A stretch of DNA of 35,410 bases from an uncultured Microscilla sp. (GCF_947493425.1 NZ_CANLRP010000088.1:1-35410); one strand, 5' to 3'; shown: positions 16,479 through 27,626, counted from the first letter of the stretch. The notes: a model not told the origin generated them from the letters alone. Program-made: numbers and translations.

Positions 16479-18539
16479 ATGAATACAGAAACCATTGAAG
16501 CTCTGATAAAAGAAATAAATAAAAGAAGGCTGGATAAAACTTATACTTTGAAGTTAACTCGATACCTTCAGCTGGTATCAGAGAACAATCATGTGGCAAT
16601 AGGTGAGAAACTATTTCAGCTTATCAGGTTTATTACCCATATACATCCAGTGTTTGAACTTGAGTTAAAGGAAGAAGACTATGAACAACTTCATTTATAT
16701 GAACTACTAAAGTATTTGCCTGAATTGAGCCAATGGTCAAGGTACGACAAACGGCTATTTGAAGTGCTTAGCCAACCAGCCGTCATTGATCATACTATGC
16801 AGGTGTATGGTGGGGTACTGGCAAAAGAAATACGAAATACCCCTTCTGATAATGTGTTTCGGCGGTTGAATAAAGCCTTGATCAGACATCATGCGACTGA
16901 CGAAATATTGCAGATAACTGTCAGACATTTGGCAGGAGCAATGCAAACCAAAAAAGGGAATTTAACTTCGGTAGGAAAGTATATACTTAAGCAAGACTTT
17001 ACAAATACTTATCAGGTATTTAAACAATACAAAAAAAGTAACCTTTACATCGAACTATTAGCCACAAATAGAGTCAAAACTTTTGACCAAAACCTGAGTG
17101 TACTCATTGGTGATGCTTGTAAACAAGGTAATGCTGCCATCGTTTCAATAGCAGTGTTGTTATTGAACATAGATGTTCAAAAGTATGACCACCTTGTGCA
17201 AGCCTTGGTTGTCCAAATAGATGCTTTACCTGAGCTGTGCCAATTAGTGTTTCAAATGTGTCGCCTGGCTCCTGATGATTATAAAGAACCAGGGTTTACA
17301 ATCATTACAGAGGTGTATGACTTGTTGAATGATGAGCCTGCAACTTGTGCAGAAGCAGGAGAACCATCTCTACAACTTATGATAACTGAGTGGTTATTAG
17401 AGGGGTATGGCAGAAGGGCATTCCCTGTAGTTAGTAAGTACAAAACCAGTGATTTGGCCAAACGCTTTCAATATATGGAGTTGGTTGCCAAATACCTTAA
17501 GCAAACCGGGCTGGAGTTACTCCTGAAAGGATTATTGATCAAGCCAAAGTCGAATCAACTTGCTGAGCATCAAATTTATACTAAGCAAATGCTTACTTTG
17601 TTGCAGGGGCTTTATTTGGCAAAATATCAACATAAATTATGGACCTTCTTCGAGACAGAAGATGACCCTGAGACTATATCGTTGGTGGCAGGAATATTAG
17701 CAAAAGCTGAAAATAATTCGCTTGAATATGTGCGTCAAAAACTAAAAGCGTCTAAGGTAAATATCAGGTTTTTGGCGATTCAAACCTTGGCGTACATTAA
17801 CAACCCTGAGGCGATTCAATTACTGGAGTGTCACTTAAAAAAAGAACGTAGTAAACGTTTGAAAGAATGGGGCAATCATTTTCTGAAAAGTAATGAAGAC
17901 GAGGCACTTAATGCTGCCCAGGATGCAGAAGACCTGCCTTGTTATTGGTTTGATACCTTTGCTCAAAAAACAATGAATTTGTGTATTAAAGCAGTAGTGG
18001 CAAATCAGGGAAATACTACGGATATAATTACCAAAATTAACCTGTGTTACGATGAAAAAGAGTACAGAATAACTGGAATAGAACTGGTTTTTTGGCAGGA
18101 AAAAAGCCTGTATTTAAAATTGCCAAAAGTAAAATCCAACATTCCGCTCAACATTGATTTTGTAGATACGCATGATGCTACATTGCCTTTGTTTTGCGAA
18201 AAGCATAGATTGGGAACGCCCAAAGAGTTGCAATGGGGAGACAGCAATTATCTAATAGAGCAGTTGTACTATTTGAGTTTGATTGATATGGCACTGTTAC
18301 TACCCAAAAAATTACACCTAAAAGGAATTAAATGCAGTAAAGATACAGCAGTGTATTTGATAACAGAAGAGGTTGAAGATTTAGTAGAACAATCATGGGC
18401 AAACCGTTATGAGGGGTCAATAGCCAAACAATTGGCAAGAGTGATTGAAAACGAACAAGTGCTGGCTACTTTTGCCAAAATTTGTTATAAATCAGTGTCC
18501 AAACAGCAATGGATGCAGGGCTTACTCAATTTTGACTAG
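16479..18539 (+). CDS. Large helical-repeat (HEAT-like) protein of unknown function
   Basis: I do not recognise this 686-residue protein. It is almost all helical up to about 480. Residues 415-470 (EYVRQKLKASKVNIRFLAIQ, then TLAYINNPEAIQLLECHLKK) look like HEAT repeats, and earlier segments (27-60, 140-170, 205-260) have similar helix pairs. From about 485 the character changes to a mixed alpha/beta region (AVYLITEEV, TGIELVFWQEKSLYLKLPKV). No signal peptide, membrane segment or catalytic motif, so it is probably cytoplasmic and may be a scaffold. It is single, with long upstream DNA and a strong terminator 4 bp after the stop. Codon use looks like its neighbours. Confidence 0.8.
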   Translation: MNTETIEALIKEINKRRLDKTYTLKLTRYLQLVSENNHVAIGEKLFQLIRFITHIHPVFELELKEEDYEQLHLYELLKYLPELSQWSRYDKRLFEVLSQPAVIDHTMQVYGGVLAKEIRNTPSDNVFRRLNKALIRHHATDEILQITVRHLAGAMQTKKGNLTSVGKYILKQDFTNTYQVFKQYKKSNLYIELLATNRVKTFDQNLSVLIGDACKQGNAAIVSIAVLLLNIDVQKYDHLVQALVVQIDALPELCQLVFQMCRLAPDDYKEPGFTIITEVYDLLNDEPATCAEAGEPSLQLMITEWLLEGYGRRAFPVVSKYKTSDLAKRFQYMELVAKYLKQTGLELLLKGLLIKPKSNQLAEHQIYTKQMLTLLQGLYLAKYQHKLWTFFETEDDPETISLVAGILAKAENNSLEYVRQKLKASKVNIRFLAIQTLAYINNPEAIQLLECHLKKERSKRLKEWGNHFLKSNEDEALNAAQDAEDLPCYWFDTFAQKTMNLCIKAVVANQGNTTDIITKINLCYDEKEYRITGIELVFWQEKSLYLKLPKVKSNIPLNIDFVDTHDATLPLFCEKHRLGTPKELQWGDSNYLIEQLYYLSLIDMALLLPKKLHLKGIKCSKDTAVYLITEEVEDLVEQSWANRYEGSIAKQLARVIENEQVLATFAKICYKSVSKQQWMQGLLNFD

Positions 18540-18543
18540 AGTG

Positions 18544-18581
18544 AAAAAAGCTCCAAAACTTATGGGCTTTGGAGCTTTTTT
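18544..18581. terminator. Bidirectional terminator
   Basis: Fourteen-bp perfect stem AAAAAAGCTCCAAA (18544-18557) / TTTGGAGCTTTTTT (18568-18581), 10-nt loop. It lies between convergent genes and has T-runs in both directions. Confidence 0.92.
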
Positions 18582-18599
18582 TCAGTTGGGTTTTATAAA

Positions 18600-19977
<1,378 letters not shown>

Positions 19978-20799
19978 TTACTTAAGTGGAGAGTCTTTTT
20001 CTTTGGCCATTGTATTGTATACCATTTGATCCATCCACCCAGGGAATAGCTTGTTAAGCAGTACTGTAAGCTTACCTTGACGGGTAAGTACCAAACTTCT
20101 TTTACGTTTTACCACGGCATTAAGTATACGTTTGGATACTTCTTCGGAGCTCATCATTTTCCCTTCATCGCGGGGAGTTTCACCTTGTGAACTACCATCT
20201 TTTACCAAGGCAGCATTACGGATATTAGAAGAGGTAAAACCAGGGGCAGCTACCAATACGTTGACATTCTTTTTGAGCAATTCAGTGCGCAACGATTCAA
20301 GAAAACCCTGCATAGCAAACTTAGAGGCAGAATATCCTGTACGCCCTGGCAAGCCTCGGAAGCCAGCTATAGAAGATACCCCCACTATAGAACCTTGAGT
20401 TTGGGTGAGGTACGGAAGGGCGTATTTGGTGATGTATACTGTACCAAAAAAGTTGATTTGCATGACCTGCTCTATGACTGATAAGTCCAGTTCAGCAAAC
20501 ATTGCCCGCATAGAGATTCCTGCGTTATTGATCAGCACATCTATTTTACCATATTTATCGATGGTTTCTTTTACTACCATTTTGCAATCGCTTTCAACAC
20601 TGGAGTCTGCCACAATGGGTAAATTGTCTATTTGCTCTATCTTGAGCATATCTGATACTTTCACTAATTTTTCATGATTTCGCCCCGTGATTACCACTTT
20701 TGCTCCTGCTTTTCCAAATGTTTCGGCGCAAGCCTTGCCAATACCTGAAGAACCTCCTGTGATAATTACTACTTTATCTTGCAATGTTTTCTGATTCAT
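19978..20799 (-). CDS. Short-chain dehydrogenase/reductase (SDR)
   Basis: A 273-residue classical SDR. The nucleotide motif is TGGSSGIG (14-21). Gly39-Arg40 after the second strand suggests NADPH preference. NNAG lies at 91-94 and Asn116 is the structural Asn. The catalytic set is Ser143 (GVSSIAG), Tyr156 and Lys160 (GYSASKFAMQG). The pattern AAPGFTSSNIRN and a C-terminal basic, hydrophobic region (VLLNKLFPGWMDQMVYNTMAK) resemble membrane-associated SDRs such as DHRS7-like enzymes. The substrate is unknown. It is divergent from the PLP enzyme gene with 121 bp between starts, so the two may share control. Confidence 0.93.
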   Translation of the reverse strand: MNQKTLQDKVVIITGGSSGIGKACAETFGKAGAKVVITGRNHEKLVKVSDMLKIEQIDNLPIVADSSVESDCKMVVKETIDKYGKIDVLINNAGISMRAMFAELDLSVIEQVMQINFFGTVYITKYALPYLTQTQGSIVGVSSIAGFRGLPGRTGYSASKFAMQGFLESLRTELLKKNVNVLVAAPGFTSSNIRNAALVKDGSSQGETPRDEGKMMSSEEVSKRILNAVVKRKRSLVLTRQGKLTVLLNKLFPGWMDQMVYNTMAKEKDSPLK

Positions 20800-20920
20800 A
20801 TTTGATAATTACTAAATGCTTTGGAGTGAAAGTCGTAAACTTTATAGTCAAAACCTACAGGTGCCATCCACTGATTTTTTATAACTTGGGCAAAAATAAA
20901 ATAACTACTTAGAACAACCA

Positions 20921-22096
20921 ATGGATATTTCTTATATAATTAACGAGTTAGGCGAAGACCGATCACAGTATGCCGGGGCAGTTGCTCCGCCCATTATGCA
21001 AACAGCCATGTTTTCGTTTGATACAGTAGAAAAAATGCGTGAAACATTGCAACAAGAATCGGAAATGCCTTTTTATACCCGTGGGCACAACCCTACCACA
21101 CATATACTTGAGCAAAAAATGGCGGCCTTAGAAAATGCGGAGGATGCATTGGTGTTTGCCAGTGGTAGTGCTGCGGTGGCTGCTGCGGTAATTGCCAATG
21201 TAAACCAAGGTGACCATGTGGTATGCGTACAAAAACCTTATAGCTGGACTAATAAGCTGCTAAACAGTTTCCTCACCCGGTTTGGAGTGACCAACACCAT
21301 GGTAGACGGAACAGATCCACAAAACTTTGAAAGTGCTATCCAACCCAATACGCGTGTGTTGTTTTTGGAAAGCCCCAATTCGTGGACATTTGAGCAACAG
21401 GACTTGGCGGCAGTAGCACAAATTGCCAAAAAACATGACATTGTTACCATTATTGATAATAGTTATGCTACCCCCTTGTTTCAAAAGCCTATAGATTATG
21501 GAATTGACATAGTGGTACATTCAGCCACCAAATACATTAGTGGGCATAGCGACACTGTAGCGGGAGTCTTGTGTGCCAGTAAAGCAATGACCAATAAAAT
21601 TTTTGCCTCCGAGTATATGACATTAGGAGGGGTGATTGCCCCGTTTAATGCCTGGCTTTTGCTCAGAGGGTTACGCACCTTACCTACACGAATGGATAGA
21701 ATAAGCGCTACGGCTGCCAAAGTAGTAAACTACTTGCAAAAACATTCAATGGTAAGCAAAATATACTATCCTTATCTGGAGAGTAACCCCCAGTATGCAC
21801 TTGCCAAAAAGCAAATGACTAAAGGGGCAGGGCAATTTACTATAGAGCTTGCCATTGATGACATAGCTTTAATAGAAAAGTTTTGCAATCATTTACAACG
21901 TTTTTTGATGGCGTGTTCTTGGGGCGGACATGAGTCTTTGATATTTCCGGCTTGTGTACTCCATACTTCTGCCAACTATAACAAGGGTGTTCCACCAGTA
22001 AATATGATTCGTTTTTGTGTTGGGTTAGAAACACCTGAAGCATTGATTGCCGATATTGAGCAGGCTTTTGGGGCAATTATTCCTGAAATAAGTTAA
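20921..22096 (+). CDS. PLP-dependent Cys/Met metabolism family enzyme (trans-sulfuration type)
   Basis: A 391-residue fold-type I PLP enzyme of the cystathionine gamma-synthase / gamma-lyase / methionine gamma-lyase family. It has FYTRGHNPTTHILEQKMAALE (51-71; Tyr52/Arg54 contact the phosphate), ASGSAA (80-85), Asp179 in TIIDNSYATP, and the Schiff-base Lys204 in HSATKYISGHSD. The usual YGGT motif is replaced by PYSWTNKL (106-113), and SPTNP by SPNSWTF (151-157). It is therefore a divergent subgroup, and I do not name the reaction. Cytoplasmic. It is divergent from the SDR gene. Confidence 0.92.
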   Translation: MDISYIINELGEDRSQYAGAVAPPIMQTAMFSFDTVEKMRETLQQESEMPFYTRGHNPTTHILEQKMAALENAEDALVFASGSAAVAAAVIANVNQGDHVVCVQKPYSWTNKLLNSFLTRFGVTNTMVDGTDPQNFESAIQPNTRVLFLESPNSWTFEQQDLAAVAQIAKKHDIVTIIDNSYATPLFQKPIDYGIDIVVHSATKYISGHSDTVAGVLCASKAMTNKIFASEYMTLGGVIAPFNAWLLLRGLRTLPTRMDRISATAAKVVNYLQKHSMVSKIYYPYLESNPQYALAKKQMTKGAGQFTIELAIDDIALIEKFCNHLQRFLMACSWGGHESLIFPACVLHTSANYNKGVPPVNMIRFCVGLETPEALIADIEQAFGAIIPEIS

Positions 22097-22287
22097 TTCT
22101 GAAATTAATGTTTTTGCCGTACAACTACCCAGCTATTATGACGTTAGAATTTTAGGTTTTATTAAAAACATATTGATTTAACCAGACTTGTGATCAAATG
22201 GTGAAAAATTACAGTAAAAAATACCAAAATTAATCCGTGGGTTACATCAGGTATACTACCTCTGATTGAGTACAAATATTTTTTTGC

Positions 22288-22301
22288 TTACCTTTAGGTA
22301 A
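22288..22301. repeat. Small palindrome upstream of the Ig-repeat gene
   Basis: TTACCT-TT-AGGTAA, 6-bp arms, 49 bp before the start codon. It may be an operator or chance. The rest of the gap at 22097-22350 shows no gene. Confidence 0.25.
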
Positions 22302-22350
22302 AAAAAGGTATTATGACTAATAACCCTGCGCTTAAATTTCAAAATTTATA

Positions 22351-25300
22351 ATGACAGTATATCGAATAAAACTCCTTACCACATTTAGTTTAATAATAGG
22401 ACTGTGGGTGTTAACCACAGCAAAAACTGCGTACGCAAAAAGTGATACTACAGCCGTTAAACCTGTAAAATATAAACCCCTCACCGTACCTGACTTGCAG
22501 GTAGAAATTAGCCCTGGCGTGTGGCGTACTCTTCCTAACGGAACTACCACAATCGTTACTTTGTGTAGTGCTGGTTCGGGAGGGCGTAAATTACGTACCA
22601 CTACTACAGGCACCACCTATGAATGGAAAGGACTAGGTGGTACTACCTTGGGTACCAATGCTGAGTTTACTGCGGTCAATGGTTTTCAGATACATACAGT
22701 CACAGTAGATGGTGTAGAGTCAACGGCTAAAGCACAAATAAAAACAGTCAGCAGCAGCCCTTCATCTGTAAGCATTAGTGCTTCTTCTACTTCTATATGT
22801 AGTGGAGGTAATACCACACTTACTGCCACTGCCACAGGTGAAATAGATGCATATAGATGGTACAAGAATGGAGTGCTTGTTGAAACTAATTTTAATAATA
22901 GCTACAATGTATCAGCAGCAGGTGTGTATACCGTAGAGGCGGTCAATGATTGTAATGCAACGCTCTCGACAAACTCTGTAACTATTACCATAGTAGGAGC
23001 CCCACCGTCTAATGTAAATGTAGCGGCGGCTAACACTGAACAGCTTGTGTGCAACGGTTCAGGCACTTTATTGACCGTAACTGCTTCTGGAGATAATTTA
23101 AACTATGCCTGGTCACGCAATGGTGTGCCTGAAGGAACAAACAGCGCCACCCACCTGGCTACAGGAGCTGGTACTTATAAAGTGGTAGTGAGCAATGGCT
23201 GTGGAAATGATGACGCCACTATTGTGATGCAAGATGCAGACAAACCAGGGTCAATATTTATAAACCAAACCAGTGCAAGTACATTTTGTGGGGCTTTGTT
23301 TCCCCGACTCTCGGCTGGTGCCAACCTATCGCCAGGTAGTACTGTTTCGAAATATGAATGGTATAGAGATGGAACATTGGTAAAAACCTCTGCCAACTCT
23401 TCAGACAATGAGTATACCCCATCGCTTAGTGGAAACTATACAGTAAAGGTCTACAACTTTTGTGGTGGTACTACTTCTTCTGTTGTGACCATTACCTCAA
23501 TTAACCCACCCACTTACGCCAATATTAAATCCTCAAGCCCACCCTCGCTGGGTTGTGGGGTTACTTCATTAGTACTAAGCGTAGATACCGACGGAGATAA
23601 CCTGAAGTATGTGTGGAAAAAAGACAATGTTGTAGCGGGTACTAGTGCCACCCTTAATGTAACCACCTCAGGGGATTATCAGGTAGAAATTCAAAGCATC
23701 AACCCCTTAGATAACTCCGTTTGTGGAGCACAAACTTCTGCTGTAGTCAATATACCGTTTGTAGCTACCCCCCCTACGACCATTGCTATGACAAGTACTC
23801 AAACTATCACTTGTGATGGTAAGATTGAACTAACTGCGACCTCGGACGGGGATGGTTTGTCATACAATTGGTTTAAAGATGGGGTAGCTGTAGCTACCAC
23901 TCTTACTAATACCTACAATGCTACTTTGAGCGGAGCGTATACTGTACAAGCCCAGAATGCTTGTGGTAATGGTCCCTTGTCCAACGCTATATCTTTAGAT
24001 ATCAAATCAGTGCCCAATACCATTAGTATTACTGCCTCCGATACCTTAGTCTGTGGCACTGGTACAGTTACCCTTACTGGCAATGTATCAGGTAGCGGTT
24101 TAGTGTTAGAGTGGTTTTTAAATAACCAGAAAAAGGGAGAAGGCGCTTCGCTGAATGTAACCGAAACAGGTGAATATTTATTACGGGTAACCAGTGCCGA
24201 ATGTGGAGTGAAAGAAGCCAAAAAACTGATCAGGTTTGTGGTTGCACCGTCCAATGTAAGCATTATTCCAGGGAGTGCTACAAATGTATGTGATATCACC
24301 AAACCAGTGACTTTATTTGCTCAGTTTGACGGTACAGAAGGTACCTATGAATGGTTTAAAGATGGAATTTTGGTGGGTAATACTGCCACATACAATGCTA
24401 CAGAGGCTGGAAGTTATGCATTAAGGGTAGATAATGAGTGTGGCAATGCCATTTCAACAAATAATATTAATATAACATTTGGTGGGGCGCTCACAACCCC
24501 AGGGTTGCTCATTCAAAACAATGGAGGGTCTAATATTCTTTGCAATGCGGTCAGTATTCAACTGAAGGCAACTCAAAGTGAAGGAACAGTACAATATCGT
24601 TGGTTTAAAGATAATAAATTGGTAAATAACGCCAATGGTGAGGTCTTAGAGGTAAGCGATCCAGGAGAGTATAGGGTAGAAATATCCAAACAAGGCTGTT
24701 CGGCGTTGTCTTTGTCACAAGTAATCCAATCTAATGAACAAGCCCCTCCCATTCTTGGGCACCTTACTCCCCTTGAGTTTTGTCAGGGCGATAGTGTAGT
24801 TTTATCAACCGAGATTTTAGATGCTAATGCTAAATATGAATGGTTATACAATGGAAATGTAGTTTCTTCGGGCAGTTCTTACACCGCCAAAGATGCAGGC
24901 ATTTATACCATTAGAGTAACTAATTCGTGTGGATTTAGCAATACCCGACAAGCAGAGGTAGAAGTAAAATCACCCCCTGAACCCCAAGTAATACTTTCTA
25001 ATAACAGACTGTCGGTGCTCACTGCCGATATTAGAAAATACCAGTGGTATTTCAATGGTACACCTATTATTGGTGCCAACGATGAAACTTTTATACCCAT
25101 TGATTCAGGTAACTATTTTGTAAATGTGACCACTAGTGTAGGTTGCGAAGGAACATCTAATGTGATCAACTTTCAAGGATTGGACATAAACGCCAACCCT
25201 TTGATAAATATTGCTCCTAACCCCACTAATACTGGAAGAGTAACCGTGACTATACTGAGTGGGTTAGATGCTCACCTGAAGTTGTATAATAACCGAGGGA

Positions 25301-25449
25301 AAGTCGTATACAGCAATAGTTTTCCTAAAAATACTACCTTTGTAAATCAAAAGCTTGTAGAAATTGGCGAATTGCCAAGAGGCATATATTTGCTCAAAGC
25401 TAGTTTTGGCAATGGACAAAGTGTATCTACCAAAATACTAGTGTATTAA
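22351..25449 (+). CDS. Giant Ig-like repeat protein with type IX secretion C-terminal domain
   Basis: A 1032-residue surface protein. The signal peptide ends near AYA-KS (29-31). About ten to eleven Ig/PKD-like repeats of roughly 80-90 residues follow. Each has an ICSGG or TCDG Cys near the start, a YxWYKNG or YEWFKDG strand, then AGxYTVxVxNxCG with a second Cys, so each likely forms one disulfide. Residues 949-1032 are a type A T9SS sorting domain: INIAPNPTNTGRVTV, LKLYNNRGKVVYS and LPRGIYLLKAS near the end. It is thus exported across the outer membrane, then anchored or released, and probably acts in adhesion or gliding. The last repeats are more degenerate. Confidence 0.93.
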   Translation: MTVYRIKLLTTFSLIIGLWVLTTAKTAYAKSDTTAVKPVKYKPLTVPDLQVEISPGVWRTLPNGTTTIVTLCSAGSGGRKLRTTTTGTTYEWKGLGGTTLGTNAEFTAVNGFQIHTVTVDGVESTAKAQIKTVSSSPSSVSISASSTSICSGGNTTLTATATGEIDAYRWYKNGVLVETNFNNSYNVSAAGVYTVEAVNDCNATLSTNSVTITIVGAPPSNVNVAAANTEQLVCNGSGTLLTVTASGDNLNYAWSRNGVPEGTNSATHLATGAGTYKVVVSNGCGNDDATIVMQDADKPGSIFINQTSASTFCGALFPRLSAGANLSPGSTVSKYEWYRDGTLVKTSANSSDNEYTPSLSGNYTVKVYNFCGGTTSSVVTITSINPPTYANIKSSSPPSLGCGVTSLVLSVDTDGDNLKYVWKKDNVVAGTSATLNVTTSGDYQVEIQSINPLDNSVCGAQTSAVVNIPFVATPPTTIAMTSTQTITCDGKIELTATSDGDGLSYNWFKDGVAVATTLTNTYNATLSGAYTVQAQNACGNGPLSNAISLDIKSVPNTISITASDTLVCGTGTVTLTGNVSGSGLVLEWFLNNQKKGEGASLNVTETGEYLLRVTSAECGVKEAKKLIRFVVAPSNVSIIPGSATNVCDITKPVTLFAQFDGTEGTYEWFKDGILVGNTATYNATEAGSYALRVDNECGNAISTNNINITFGGALTTPGLLIQNNGGSNILCNAVSIQLKATQSEGTVQYRWFKDNKLVNNANGEVLEVSDPGEYRVEISKQGCSALSLSQVIQSNEQAPPILGHLTPLEFCQGDSVVLSTEILDANAKYEWLYNGNVVSSGSSYTAKDAGIYTIRVTNSCGFSNTRQAEVEVKSPPEPQVILSNNRLSVLTADIRKYQWYFNGTPIIGANDETFIPIDSGNYFVNVTTSVGCEGTSNVINFQGLDINANPLINIAPNPTNTGRVTVTILSGLDAHLKLYNNRGKVVYSNSFPKNTTFVNQKLVEIGELPRGIYLLKASFGNGQSVSTKILVY

Positions 25450-25467
25450 ACTGTTGCTTCCATCTAG

Positions 25468-25508
25468 CGATTTTATAATCACCTAAAAAACAAAGCTTTG
25501 TGAAATCG
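25468..25508 (+). other. Nested inverted repeats between the Ig gene and smpB
   Basis: Perfect 12-bp palindrome ACAAAGCTTTGT (25490-25501) enclosed by TCAC (25479-25482) / GTGA (25500-25503) and CGATTT (25468-25473) / AAATCG (25503-25508). No U tract, so it is not a standard terminator; it could be a leader structure for smpB. Confidence 0.25.
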
Positions 25509-25605
25509 GTTAGTTGCTTGCAGATCAGCCTCAAACTTGTCGCTTGTTGCTAAAAACTTGAGGCCGTAGAAGCTATGGAGTAATAATCAAAAAAGACAAA
25601 CAACT

Positions 25606-26073
25606 ATGGGAAAAGATAAAAAGAAAAAAGAAATCTCTAAAAATGTACATATCAAGAATCGAAAAGCATCATTCGATTATCAGTTTCTAGACAAATATAT
25701 TGCGGGGGTTGTGCTTACAGGTACCGAGATAAAATCTATCAGACAAAGTCAGGTAGTATTGGGTGATGCTTTTTGTTTTTTTAAAGATGAAGAGTTATGG
25801 TTAAAGCAAATGCATATAGCACCTTACGAAAACGGCACCCATTATAACCACGAACCTACCCGTGAGCGCAAACTATTGCTGAATAAAAAGGAACTAAAAA
25901 AAATATCGAAGAAGCTGGCTGAAAAAGGTCTTTCAGTTGTTCCTACCCGCTTGTTTATCAATGATCGCGGACTGGCAAAAATAGAAGTGGCAGTAGCAAG
26001 AGGTAAAAAACTGTATGATAAACGAGAAAGTATGAAAGAACGTGATTCAAAACGTGAACTAAAGAACTATTAG
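25606..26073 (+). CDS. smpB: SsrA (tmRNA)-binding protein SmpB
   Basis: SmpB delivers tmRNA to stalled ribosomes for trans-translation. The protein has 155 residues with the family core: NRKASFDYQFLDKYIAGVVLTG then TEIKSIRQ (18-47), GDAFCFFKDEELWLKQMHIAPYE, NHEPTRERKLLLNKKE, and VPTRLFINDRGLAKIEVAVARGKKLYDKRE near the C terminus. The basic tail KERDSKRELKNY inserts into the ribosomal A site in known homologues. The N terminus MGKDKKKKEISKN is Lys-rich. The tmRNA gene is not in this window. A strong terminator follows. Confidence 0.97.
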   Translation: MGKDKKKKEISKNVHIKNRKASFDYQFLDKYIAGVVLTGTEIKSIRQSQVVLGDAFCFFKDEELWLKQMHIAPYENGTHYNHEPTRERKLLLNKKELKKISKKLAEKGLSVVPTRLFINDRGLAKIEVAVARGKKLYDKRESMKERDSKRELKNY

Positions 26074-26097
26074 CAACAGCGAGTTTCTAGCCAAAGC

Positions 26098-26131
26098 AAA
26101 AAAGTATGTGTAGGTCTACACATACTTTTTT
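26098..26131. terminator. Bidirectional terminator between smpB and the flippase
   Basis: Fifteen-bp perfect stem AAAAAAGTATGTGTA (26098-26112) / TACACATACTTTTTT (26117-26131) with loop GGTC. The 3' arm overlaps the stop codon of the convergent flippase gene. Confidence 0.92.
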
Positions 26132-27626
26132 ACTTCGATACCTTTCCTTTCACTAAGCTTATGACATTGTTGGCTATGATATTCATATCTTCAGATAGCT
26201 TGAGTTTCCAGACGCCTACAACAAAAAATAGAGAAACAATGGCAGATTTAACGATGATATTGAGTAGGGGAGGTAATTGTAGTGATAGTGTCAAATAGCC
26301 CAAGCCTGTGGCAATGCTGATCCATAACAAGGCAAGTATGGTTTGATAGGTAAAAGGTTGTATGCCATACTTTACCAGTAAAAAGGTAAAACGAATGAGG
26401 TTAAAAATAATGATAGATAGCAAAGTAGCAAAAGCAGCCCCATCGAGTTGATACAAAGGGATGAGTACCAAGTTGATGCTAATCATTATAATGGCCAAAA
26501 TAACATTAGTAATCAGGTTAAACCTGTAATACTTTGAGTAAAGTAGAATTTCATTATTGGCTCCCATGAGCATATCTACAAAGCGAGTAAGACCAATAAA
26601 CAGTACTACGTATATACCTTGGCTATATATTTTGCCCTTAGGCATAAGCAAAAAAATGTCTCGAATATTTAATAAGATCAGACCAAGTACCAACGCGCCT
26701 ACAATCAGTTGGTTAATAGCCGTTTTTTGGTAAATTTGTTTGATCGTGGTCAGGTCATTGTTTTGCCAGGCAGAAGCAATGACAGGTACCGAAATTTGAG
26801 CCAAAGCTCGCCTGGGAATTTCTACAACGGTGCCTATAAAAAATACAATACTATAAATTCCGGTAGCCTCTTCTCCTACAAGACTTGCCAGCATAATAAT
26901 GTCAATCTGAGAAATAATAACACTGCTAGCACCACCCAACACCATGTATAAGCCGTATTGGATAATACTTTTCAAGTCTGCTTTAGACAGTCGTTGCCCC
27001 CATAGAATCGGTTTTTGCAAAAGTCTTTTCAGGTAAAATACCAGGATGCTTACATTGGTAAACCTGATAACTACCAACCCCCATATAAACTGAGTAAAGG
27101 TGAGTATTTGTAGGCTAAATAGTATAATCAAGAAAGTAATTCCACCCTTTAGTAGTAGATTGTCTAGCATACTGGGTACAACAACCCGGAAGTGAGCCCT
27201 TGAAAATGCCCCTAAAATAAACTGATAAGAAGTAAGAAATACCAAAATAGCAAGTACTTCATAATATTGAATAATAGCAGGAGATTTTTTGGCATAAATA
27301 GCCCCCCAAAAGTCAGGGAAAAGGAAATGTATACACAAGAAGGCAGTAAGACCCAGCAAGGGATAAAGCAGGCTAAACTGGATAAATGCGCCACGTTTTT
27401 GGTCAGACTCTTTGAATGCAGGGAAAAACCGGTCTATAATACCATAAGTACCTAACTGAACAAAAGTGACCATGACTAGCTCATTGGCAAGTAATAACCT
27501 TAGAAGACCAATTTCTTTTGGAGTTAAGAACTTTGGGTATATCCAAACGTTATTGAGTGCCCCTATCAGCACTCCTATATATAAGATTATCCCCGATTTG
27601 ATCCCCTGACGCGCTACAATACCCAT
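26130..27626 (-). CDS. Polysaccharide/lipid-linked oligosaccharide flippase (Wzx/MATE-like)
   Basis: A 498-residue membrane protein with about 14 hydrophobic helices along its whole length, no soluble domain, and the MOP-superfamily feel of Wzx/RfbX proteins that flip undecaprenyl-linked oligosaccharides. ATG at 27626 was chosen over an upstream in-frame GTG (27689) because it starts MGIVARQGIKSGIILYIGVLIG, the usual first-helix entry. Typical points include YPKFLTPKEIGLLRLL and GLYMVLGGASSVIISQIDIIMLASLVG near the middle, and FGLTRFVDMLMGANNEILLYSKYY-like residues later. No glycosyltransferases are adjacent, so the exported polymer is unknown. Divergent from the NlpC/P60 gene. Confidence 0.88.
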   Translation of the reverse strand: MGIVARQGIKSGIILYIGVLIGALNNVWIYPKFLTPKEIGLLRLLLANELVMVTFVQLGTYGIIDRFFPAFKESDQKRGAFIQFSLLYPLLGLTAFLCIHFLFPDFWGAIYAKKSPAIIQYYEVLAILVFLTSYQFILGAFSRAHFRVVVPSMLDNLLLKGGITFLIILFSLQILTFTQFIWGLVVIRFTNVSILVFYLKRLLQKPILWGQRLSKADLKSIIQYGLYMVLGGASSVIISQIDIIMLASLVGEEATGIYSIVFFIGTVVEIPRRALAQISVPVIASAWQNNDLTTIKQIYQKTAINQLIVGALVLGLILLNIRDIFLLMPKGKIYSQGIYVVLFIGLTRFVDMLMGANNEILLYSKYYRFNLITNVILAIIMISINLVLIPLYQLDGAAFATLLSIIIFNLIRFTFLLVKYGIQPFTYQTILALLWISIATGLGYLTLSLQLPPLLNIIVKSAIVSLFFVVGVWKLKLSEDMNIIANNVISLVKGKVSK

